Of a stretch of DNA of 64,000 nucleotides, positions 27,214-33,876 are shown in pieces. A program made the translations under genes and the position numbers. Each line of letters begins with the position of its first letter. Positions within the stretch are counted from its first letter, which is position 1. Origin of the DNA: Cryobacterium arcticum (GTDB taxonomy: Bacteria; Actinomycetota; Actinomycetes; Actinomycetales; Microbacteriaceae); NCBI RefSeq assembly GCF_001679725.1, contig NZ_CP016282.1, positions 2,108,001 through 2,172,000 of the forward strand. The letters are read 5' to 3'. A model generated the notes under the pieces. The model ran no database searches. It was not told the origin of the DNA and was given only the letters and a program-made list of their open reading frames with translations.

Positions 27214-28098
27214 CTACCGGATCGGCGAGGATGCGAAGAGCACTCGGTCGCTGGAAACCAGGTCGTCGAGCGAGAGAACGCGCGTCAGGTCGTGGCCGGC
27301 GGCCAGTGCGGTGCGCACCTGGTCGTCGCCTTGGGGTGCCAGTCGGCCCTCCATGAACCCGCCCAGCGCCCGGACGGCGCAAGCCGTCAGCACTCCCTCG
27401 GGTGTTCCCCCGATACCCATCACGACGTCGATGTCACTGCCGGGCGTTGCCGCGGTGACCGCCGTTGACACGTCCCCTTCCCCCGCGAGCCGGACGCGGG
27501 CTCCCACCATCCGCAGCTCGGCGATCAGCGCCCGATGCCGCGGCTTGTCGAGAACGGCCACGGTGATGTCGTGCACCGGTTTTCCCAGGGCTGCTGCCAG
27601 GCGCACGACGTTGACTGCCGGGCTCGCTCTCAGGTCCAACACTCCGCGCGCCGCCGCCGAGGAGATCAGTTTGTCCATGTAGAAGACGTCAGTGGGGTCG
27701 AAGAGCGTGCCACGCGGGGCCAGGGCGATCACGCTCACCGACCCGGGCAAGCCCTCCTGCACCAACCGGGTGCCGTCGAGCGGGTCGACGGCGATGTCGC
27801 AGGCCGGTCCCCGGCCGGATCCGAGTTCTTCGCCATTGGCCAGCATCGGGGCTTCGTCTTTCTCGCCCTCGCCGATCACGACGACTCCGGCGAACGGGGC
27901 CGGGAGGAGAACCTCACGCATCGCCGCGACGGCTGCCGCATCGGCCGCGTTCTTGTCCCCACGTCCGAACCAGGCCCCGGCGGCGTGCGCCGCCGCCTCC
28001 GTCGCCGCCCGCACGGCGGAGACGAGTTCGTCGGAGTAGTGGTCGGCGCCGAGCACGGTGCTCGCCCTGGTGTCGCCTGCTGCTGCTGAGGTGTTCAT
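27214..28098 (-). CDS. glpX: Class II fructose-1,6-bisphosphatase, C-terminally short
   Basis: Predicted to dephosphorylate fructose 1,6-bisphosphate in gluconeogenesis. 294 residues from the ATG at 28098. Metal and substrate motifs are present: GEGEKDEAPML (about 77-87), DPLDGT (105-110), ILDRP-like VLDKPRH and GIGGTPEGVLTA. Family members are usually about 330 residues or more and continue with an ATGVTDG motif and a TxSxVMRSxSGTVR segment; here the protein stops just after SSDRVLFASSPIR. The other reading frames do not restore that tail. It may be a divergent paralogue or a decayed copy; activity is uncertain. Confidence 0.8.
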   Translation of the reverse strand: MNTSAAAGDTRASTVLGADHYSDELVSAVRAATEAAAHAAGAWFGRGDKNAADAAAVAAMREVLLPAPFAGVVVIGEGEKDEAPMLANGEELGSGRGPACDIAVDPLDGTRLVQEGLPGSVSVIALAPRGTLFDPTDVFYMDKLISSAAARGVLDLRASPAVNVVRLAAALGKPVHDITVAVLDKPRHRALIAELRMVGARVRLAGEGDVSTAVTAATPGSDIDVVMGIGGTPEGVLTACAVRALGGFMEGRLAPQGDDQVRTALAAGHDLTRVLSLDDLVSSDRVLFASSPIR

Positions 28099-28244
28099 CT
28101 GAAGTGGTGTCCCGTCTCGGTGGGATCCGGCGACGGGCGCGCTGCCGGGTTCGGGTCGACCCGTCGCCGGGCGCACCCGGTCGATGCTACTCGCCGAGCT
28201 CAGGCGACAGCCTCCGGCCTCACGGCGGCCGTTAGTCTCGACGG

Positions 28245-28535
28245 ATGATCAGAGAACACGCTGTGCTTCCCGTGCTGGCCGGCCGCGAGGCGGAATTCCT
28301 GCTGGCATTCCGCACAGCACGGCCACTCATCGAGTCGATGCCCGGATTCCGGGCGCTCAGCCTGTCGAGGTCCGTGGAGGAACCGACGACTTTCCTGCTC
28401 CTCGTGGATTGGGACCGGCTGGAGGACCACACCGAAGGCTTCCGTTGGTCCCCCGAGTACACGCGTTGGAAGGCGCTCCTGCACCCGTTCTACGATCCGT
28501 TCCCCGAGGTGCGGCACTTCGTGGAGATCGACTGA
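28245..28535 (+). CDS. Antibiotic biosynthesis monooxygenase (ABM) domain protein
   Basis: A 96-residue ferredoxin-like alpha/beta protein of the ABM superfamily, recognisable by the pattern FRTARPLIESMPGFRALSLS followed by TTFLLLVDWDRLEDH and a C-terminal WKALLHPFYDPFPEV. Such proteins act as small monooxygenases or simply bind ligands as dimers; the substrate cannot be inferred. It stands alone, divergent from glpX, with 157 nt before the next gene. Confidence 0.85.
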   Translation: MIREHAVLPVLAGREAEFLLAFRTARPLIESMPGFRALSLSRSVEEPTTFLLLVDWDRLEDHTEGFRWSPEYTRWKALLHPFYDPFPEVRHFVEID

Positions 28536-28692
28536 CCAGGCACCACTCCACCTCCACACCCGCCCGGTCGGGGTGTCTTCCCACACCCCGTTCGTGGTCG
28601 CGCTGCCGGTTCCAGCGCCTCGACGATCGGATCAACTTGCCGGATCGGCAATTCCGTTTGTCATCTGCTCGCCGGCATCCCACCATGGTCCT

Positions 28693-29931
28693 ATGACCAG
28701 ACCTGAACGCGCACAAGCCTCCCCCGACACCTCCCCCCGCGCCGCGAATCCTGCCCTGCCAGACCCGGCGGCGGCCGGTTCGGAACACACGAAGGTCTAC
28801 GACGTGGTGATCGTCGGAGGGGGCGCTGCCGGCCTCAGCGCCGCTGTGGTACTGGGCCGCGCCCGCCGCTCGGTGCTCGTCATCGATGCCGGTGAACCAC
28901 GCAACGCACCCGCTCAGGGTGTGCACGGTTTCCTCACCCGGGACGGGCTCAGCCCTGCAGAGTTGGTCCGTCTCGGTCGCGCCGAGGCTCAGGCCTACGG
29001 CGCGCAGATCCTCAGCGGTCGGGCCGCTGACGCCCGGCGCACCGACGCCGGCCTGGAGGTCGTGCTCGAGGACGGCACCCGGGCGACCGGGCGCCGCCTC
29101 CTGGTCGCAACCGGGCTCGTCGACGCCCTGCCCGAGGTGCCCGGCCTGCAGGACCGCTGGGGCATCGATGTGCTGCACTGCCCCTACTGCCACGGCTGGG
29201 AGGTCCGGGATCAGGCCATCGGCATCCTGGGCACCAGCCCCAGGTCCGTACACCAAGCGCTCCTGTTCCGTCAGTGGAGCGACAACGTCACCCTGTTCCT
29301 CCACACGGAGATGCTCGACGCCGACGGCGCCCTCTCCACCGACCATGGGCCGACGGACGCCGAGTGGGAGCAGCTTGCGGCTCGCGGAATCGGAGTGGCG
29401 ATCGGACCGGTCGACGCCCTGGAGGTGACCGATGACGCCCTGACCGGCGTCCGTTTGGCCGGTGGGCACTCGATCCCGATTCAGGCTCTGGTCGTTGCTA
29501 CGGGCCTCAACGCCCGCGCCGGGTTCCTCGATGGTCTGGGGGTGGAGGCCACGGCGCATCCGCTCGGCGTCGGCACGCACCTCGACGCGGACGCGACCGG
29601 ACAGGTGCTCAGCGGCGGCAGCGTGGTGCCCGGTCTCTGGACGGCCGGAAATGCCACCAACCCGATGGCCCAGGTCATGGTCGCCGCCGCCGCGGGAATA
29701 TCCGTGGCCGCCGCCATCAACTCGCATCTGATCGGCGACGAGGTAGAGTCCGCCGTGGCGGCCTACCGGCGTCCGTTCTCGGTTGCCGCTGAAGCCGGCA
29801 ACGCGCGGAGGCTGCTCGGCGACCGCCGCCACGGACTCCCGACCGACGTGCGGGATGATGGGGGCGCGACGTCAGAGTCAGGCACCACACGTGAATCAGT
29901 CACGACAGATCAGACGGGACTCACCCGATGA
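28693..29931 (+). CDS. Thioredoxin reductase-like FAD oxidoreductase with CPYC motif
   Basis: 412 residues. Residues 36-70 form an FAD Rossmann site (VVIVGGGAAGLSAAVVLGRA), the redox pair CPYC is at 163-166 (HCPYCHGWEV), and the second FAD block (GLWTAGNATNPMAQV) is near residue 320. This matches the TrxR-like family that includes dithiol oxidases of natural-product pathways and ferredoxin-type reductases; the NADPH-binding GxGxxA motif is weak (GILGTSP), so it may not use NADPH. Both ends are extended by low-complexity residues. The stop overlaps the next gene's ATG by 4 nt, so the methyltransferase is a likely partner. Confidence 0.87.
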   Translation: MTRPERAQASPDTSPRAANPALPDPAAAGSEHTKVYDVVIVGGGAAGLSAAVVLGRARRSVLVIDAGEPRNAPAQGVHGFLTRDGLSPAELVRLGRAEAQAYGAQILSGRAADARRTDAGLEVVLEDGTRATGRRLLVATGLVDALPEVPGLQDRWGIDVLHCPYCHGWEVRDQAIGILGTSPRSVHQALLFRQWSDNVTLFLHTEMLDADGALSTDHGPTDAEWEQLAARGIGVAIGPVDALEVTDDALTGVRLAGGHSIPIQALVVATGLNARAGFLDGLGVEATAHPLGVGTHLDADATGQVLSGGSVVPGLWTAGNATNPMAQVMVAAAAGISVAAAINSHLIGDEVESAVAAYRRPFSVAAEAGNARRLLGDRRHGLPTDVRDDGGATSESGTTRESVTTDQTGLTR

Positions 29932-30593
29932 GCGAAGAATTCGGCCAGGAGTACTGGGACACGCGTTACGGCAGCAGGGACGGGGTCTGGAGCGGCCTGG
30001 CCAACCCGGTGCTGATGACCGAGACTCTGGCCCTGCCGGCCGGACGAGCGTTGGACATCGGCTGCGGCGAGGGTGCGGATGCCATCTGGTTGGCCTCCAG
30101 GGGGTGGCAGGTGACGGGCGTGGACTTCTCCGGTGTCGCCCTGGCGCGAGCCGCGGAGCGCGCCAGGCAGGCCGGCGACGATCCGGTATCCGCACACGAC
30201 CCGGCGACCGGAGGTACGATCGCCGGCCGCTTGACGTGGGAGCAGCACGACCTCACCGAGTGGGCTCCCCCGGCCGCTTCCTTCGATCTGGTGACCGCGC
30301 AGTTCATGCACCTGCCCTCCTCGGCGCGCACGGGCCTGTTCGCTCGGCTCGCCGACGCGGTGGCGCCCGGCGGGACGCTGCTGATCGTCGGCCATGACGT
30401 GTCCGATGTGCACACCACGGTGCACCGGATGCCCGACCCCGACCTATTCTTCACCGCGCGGGAGCTCGCCGCCGCCCTGGACACGCGTCGGTGGCAGATC
30501 GAGATCGCCGAAACGCGGCCACGAGTGGCCCAGGACCCGGTCGGCACGGCGGTCACCGTCGCCGACGCCGTGCTCAAAGCCACGCGCCGGTGA
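29928..30593 (+). CDS. Class I SAM-dependent methyltransferase
   Basis: 221 residues with SAM motif I ALDIGCGEGADAIWLA (about 41-56), motif II VTGVDFSGVALARA and a motif like FDLVTAQFMHLPS. It resembles TehB- or thiopurine-methyltransferase-like enzymes; the substrate is unknown. The ATG overlaps the stop of the CPYC flavoprotein (ATGA), implying coupled translation and possibly a joint thiol or metalloid detoxification role, which is inference. Confidence 0.9.
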   Translation: MSEEFGQEYWDTRYGSRDGVWSGLANPVLMTETLALPAGRALDIGCGEGADAIWLASRGWQVTGVDFSGVALARAAERARQAGDDPVSAHDPATGGTIAGRLTWEQHDLTEWAPPAASFDLVTAQFMHLPSSARTGLFARLADAVAPGGTLLIVGHDVSDVHTTVHRMPDPDLFFTARELAAALDTRRWQIEIAETRPRVAQDPVGTAVTVADAVLKATRR

Positions 30594-30626
30594 GCTGCGC
30601 GTCACGCAGCTGGTGGTAGAGCCCAA

Positions 30627-31400
30627 CTATCCCCGGGTGCCGAACCAGGTGGTGACACCCGGCGAATAGAGCACGGAGTCCGGCGGCCGGCTGCCGGCCA
30701 GTCCCGGGAATCCTGCCGTGGCCAGCAGAGAGTCGTCCAGCGAGACGAGCTCAGCCGTGAAGAGCGCCCAGGGTTCGTGGTGGTTGCGGAGGTGTACGGT
30801 GCGGCCGCGGACCCGGGTGAACAACGCCCAGCGGGCCGTGAGGAAGTCGGCGACGGGATCGCCCACCACGGGTGTCGTGGTTGGCCGGATCACGATGTCA
30901 CTGTGCGCGTCTGCCGCGAAGTGGCGGGTCGACGAGTAGTGGAAGTCTCCCGCCGTGACCTGCAGCCGGGTGCGCGACCACATGTAGGGAATCGAGAACA
31001 GCGCACGCGCCGCCAGGACCGCCGCAAGCCTGGACGCCTCGAGGGAGACGAAGACGACGCCACGTCGGCCCTTCTCATCCACGGCGTACAGTCTCACGTT
31101 GACCTCGACGAAGTTGCCGAAGTACGGCACCGGCGGGCTGCCGAACACCGTGGCCCGGTCGAGCACGAACGGGATCAGACCTACCCAGCTCGAGCCGCCG
31201 AACTCATCGGGCCGGAGCCCGGCAGGGAGGAGCGGCGCGACCAACGCGGCATCCACCCGCCAGTGCAGGAAGGCGAGGTGGGACCACCGCTGGCTGGCTG
31301 TCGCCCGGCCGGCCAGCGGGGGCGCCACGGCGGAGACCGGCCAGGCCTCGCCCATGCCGGCAGCGCTCATCCCCGTACCGTCAATCCCCGTACCGTTCAC
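30627..31400 (-). CDS. YqjF/DUF2071 family protein
   Basis: 257 residues with the DUF2071 pattern W-x-H-L-x-F-L-H-W-x-V (SHLAFLHWRVDAALV), LRPDEFGGSSWVGLIPF and PYFGNFVEVNVRLYA, then GVVFVSLEASRL and YMWSRT. B. subtilis YqjF is a member; its biochemical role is unclear. Translation probably begins at the GTG at 31400; two further Met codons follow within the first 20 residues. The N-terminus is a five-residue repeat (NGTGI-DGTGM) from a 15-bp duplication. Convergent with the methyltransferase gene. Confidence 0.87.
   Translation of the reverse strand: MNGTGIDGTGMSAAGMGEAWPVSAVAPPLAGRATASQRWSHLAFLHWRVDAALVAPLLPAGLRPDEFGGSSWVGLIPFVLDRATVFGSPPVPYFGNFVEVNVRLYAVDEKGRRGVVFVSLEASRLAAVLAARALFSIPYMWSRTRLQVTAGDFHYSSTRHFAADAHSDIVIRPTTTPVVGDPVADFLTARWALFTRVRGRTVHLRNHHEPWALFTAELVSLDDSLLATAGFPGLAGSRPPDSVLYSPGVTTWFGTRG
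31368..31397 (-). repeat. 15-bp duplication at the DUF2071 gene start
   Basis: Two adjacent units (plus strand CATCCCCGTACCGTC and AATCCCCGTACCGTT) differing at 2 of 15 positions, encoding the N-terminal Gly-Thr-Gly repeats. Confidence 0.75.
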
Positions 31401-31409
31401 GATGTCAGG

Positions 31410-32855
31410 TTAGACGGCATCCGCGCCGACAGTGGCGTCCGGCACGCCAGAAGCGTCGTCCGCGGAGAGGAAGCCCTCGGTCGCGCGCGTCCGGGCCAGA
31501 GCCGTTCCGGCGGCGGTTCCGCCGATGAGCCCGCCCAGCAGGTCCTTGATGCCCACTCCCATGGTGGAGGCCAGGACGGCGTCGACCTCGGAGAAGCCCG
31601 AGGCGACGTTCTTACTGAGCTGGCTCGCACCGTCGGTCGAGATGACCGTGAGCTGGTCGATGTTGCCCATCGGGGCGGCGAGTTCGTGGGCGATCTTCGG
31701 CAGCATCTCCACCAGACGCAGCTGGATGAGAGCCTCCGACTGCTCGGCGACGGCCTGGGCGCTCAAGCGAGTGGCCTCGGCCTCGGCCGAACCGCGGGCC
31801 AGGATGGCATCGGCATTGGCCTGTCCCTCTGCGCGGATGGCCTCGGCGGATGCCACGCGGCTGTCCCTGTCCGCGTTGGCGGCCGAGACCCGGGCCTCGG
31901 CGGCAGCGTTCGCGGACACCCGCACCCGGTACGCATCGGCGTCAGCCACGGCGTTGACCTCGGAGTCGAGCTCGGCCTTACGGAGGCTGGCCCGGCGCTT
32001 GGCGGTCAGCTCCTGCTCCTGCACGATGGCCTGCTGGGCCTTGGCCTCGGCGAGCGGCTTCGACGCCGCGGCCTCTGCGGCCGCCTTGTCGGTATCGAGC
32101 TGCAGGGCGGCCTTGCGCAGCGCCAGGGTGTTCTGCGCTTCGGCGACGGCCTGCTCGGCGATGATCGACGCCTCCTGGGCTTCCCGGTTGGCCTGGTGCT
32201 CGGCGACCTCGGCCTGGCGGCGCACCTTGGCCTGCTCCGCGCGACCGAGGTCGCGGATGTAGTCGTTCTCGTCGGTGATGCCCTTGATTTCGAAGGAGTC
32301 GACGTCCACGCCCTGGTTGGCCAGGGATTCGCGGGCCGTGGCCAGTACGGACGAACCCAGTTCATCGCGCTTCTGGATGATGGTCATGACGTCCGTGGCG
32401 CCGATCGACGACCGCAACGATCCGCTGAGGACCTCCTGCGCGAAGTTGTCGATGTTCTTGTCCTGGCCGAGGAACCGCTGGGCGGCTGCGCGGATGGCTG
32501 TCGGGTCGTCCCCGACCTTGACGATGGCGACGGCCTCGACCGTGAGGGTGATCCCGTTGCGGTCCTGTGCGACAGCGGTGATCTCGATGGCGCGGCTGCG
32601 CAGACTGATCTTGAATGCCTTCTGGAAGAACGGGGTGATGAACACACCCTGGCCGTGCACGACACGCTGTCCGGACTCCTCGAGGGTGGCGCCGTCGACG
32701 ATGGTCTTCTTGGACTTCTTCCCGGTGATGACGAGTGCCTCATCGGGGCCGGCGTTCTTGTAGATCGTGCGGGCGTAGACGAGCACGACCACTCCGACCA
32801 CCAGGACCAGGAAGACGATTCCGACGATGGGGAGGCTGAGAAGATCGAATAACAT
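31410..32855 (-). CDS. Flotillin-like SPFH domain protein
   Basis: Membrane-scaffold protein, 481 residues. A helix at about residues 8-28 (PIVGIVFLVLVVGVVVLVYA) anchors it, followed by an SPFH/PHB domain (about 35-220) and a long Ala/Glu/Arg coiled coil (about 190-380) with repeated AEA and ADRD patterns. A Gly/Ala-rich segment near the C-terminus (MGVGIKDLLGGLIGGTAAG) is flotillin-like. Flotillins organise membrane microdomains. The NfeD-type partner often found beside bacterial SPFH genes is absent; the neighbour is a SHOCT protein 124 nt upstream. Confidence 0.92.
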   Translation of the reverse strand: MLFDLLSLPIVGIVFLVLVVGVVVLVYARTIYKNAGPDEALVITGKKSKKTIVDGATLEESGQRVVHGQGVFITPFFQKAFKISLRSRAIEITAVAQDRNGITLTVEAVAIVKVGDDPTAIRAAAQRFLGQDKNIDNFAQEVLSGSLRSSIGATDVMTIIQKRDELGSSVLATARESLANQGVDVDSFEIKGITDENDYIRDLGRAEQAKVRRQAEVAEHQANREAQEASIIAEQAVAEAQNTLALRKAALQLDTDKAAAEAAASKPLAEAKAQQAIVQEQELTAKRRASLRKAELDSEVNAVADADAYRVRVSANAAAEARVSAANADRDSRVASAEAIRAEGQANADAILARGSAEAEATRLSAQAVAEQSEALIQLRLVEMLPKIAHELAAPMGNIDQLTVISTDGASQLSKNVASGFSEVDAVLASTMGVGIKDLLGGLIGGTAAGTALARTRATEGFLSADDASGVPDATVGADAV

Positions 32856-32979
32856 GGGCTTCCTTCCGGTCCGCGCGGAGCGAACGTCTCGGCGCGCGAG
32901 GCAGAAGGGCCCCCGAACCTCCCAGTAGGCTAGCGTCCCGGCACGCCGACGTGGGCTGTTCGACGGATTTCTCGTCGCA

Positions 32980-33309
32980 TCAGGCCAGAAGTTTCGCCTT
33001 CGCCGCGGTGAACTCGTCGTCGCTGAGCACCCCGGCGTTGTGCAGCTGCGACAGCTGGTTCAGTTGGGCCAGCATGCCCGAATCATCGGAGGCCGGAGCC
33101 TGCTGCTGGGCCTGCTGGGCGTCATATTGCTGTTGGGCGGCATATTGCGCCTGTTGCGCTTGCGCGTCGGCCTGGGACTGCGCTTCCTGCGCCTTGGCCT
33201 GTTGCCTGCGGGACACATTGCCGCTGACGGCGGTGGCCGTGCCGGCGACGACGGCGGTGCGGGCGGCCATTCCGATCAGGCCCGGGCGGCCCATTCGACG
33301 TGGGGACAT
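32980..33309 (-). CDS. SHOCT domain protein
   Basis: 109 residues. A basic N-terminus and short hydrophobic part (GMAARTAVVAGTATAVSG), a Gln/Ala-rich coiled middle (about 38-70), and a C-terminal SHOCT domain (LNQLSQLHNAGVLSDDEFTAAKAKLLA, split here as LNQLSQLHNAGVL and SDDEFTAAKAKLLA). SHOCT is a short oligomerisation motif. It is followed upstream on the same strand by the DUF6325 gene 62 nt away, a pair seen repeatedly in actinobacteria. Confidence 0.9.
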   Translation of the reverse strand: MSPRRMGRPGLIGMAARTAVVAGTATAVSGNVSRRQQAKAQEAQSQADAQAQQAQYAAQQQYDAQQAQQQAPASDDSGMLAQLNQLSQLHNAGVLSDDEFTAAKAKLLA

Positions 33310-33371
33310 GTTCGACTCCTCAGTGGGTATCGGTGTGGGTATGGGTGTTGGAGCGTGTGCCGGGTCGCGGG

Positions 33372-33794
33372 TCAGCGCGCGGCCTCGAGCACGGCGTTCA
33401 CCGCGGCGGCTGGAATGCGCTCCTGGTGCAGGACCGCGCCCCCGGAGGCGGCCAGGACCGACGCGAAATGCCGGGCCCAGGTCAGTTCGACAACGAGCAC
33501 CGCGGCCGAGGTGCCCGGCTCCAGCTGCGTGGCGAGTTCCTCCACGTCGTCGATACCGGCCAGGCCCAGCTCACCGAGGTCGAGGTCAGGAAGCTGCGCC
33601 TTCTCCGGCAGGTCCTCCATCTCGACGATGAGCACCTCCCCGTCCGCGGTGCGGTTGACGAAGATCAGGTCCAGCAGGGTGATGGTTCGCTCCTCGATGA
33701 GGTCGAGCAGCGCCTGCCGCAGGGCAGGCCCCGGGCGGTCGCCGTCGAACGAGATGAGAAGGAGCTCCACCGGTCCGTACGTGTATTCCTCCAT
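33372..33794 (-). CDS. DUF6325 family protein
   Basis: A 140-residue acidic protein (MEEYTYGPVELLLISFDGD, then LDLIFVNRTADGEV and a C-terminal HFASVLAASGGAVLHQERIP), matching the DUF1269/DUF6325-like group that often precedes SHOCT genes. No enzyme motif is visible. The ATG at 33794 gives this family N-terminus; the open frame upstream is not similar. Likely co-transcribed with the SHOCT gene and positioned below the STAND/LuxR regulator. Confidence 0.82.
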   Translation of the reverse strand: MEEYTYGPVELLLISFDGDRPGPALRQALLDLIEERTITLLDLIFVNRTADGEVLIVEMEDLPEKAQLPDLDLGELGLAGIDDVEELATQLEPGTSAAVLVVELTWARHFASVLAASGGAVLHQERIPAAAVNAVLEAAR

Positions 33795-33876
33795 GGCAGA
33801 TCCCTTCGCATGTCGTGTGGCTGCAGTGTCGCCGCGGGCGCACGGAGTCGAGTCACCCGATCCGGGTGAATCTAGC

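Noticed and set aside
26870-27250. Frameshift restoring the GlpX C-terminus
   Set aside because: Neither alternative frame past the stop shows the expected GVTDG or SGTVR motifs.
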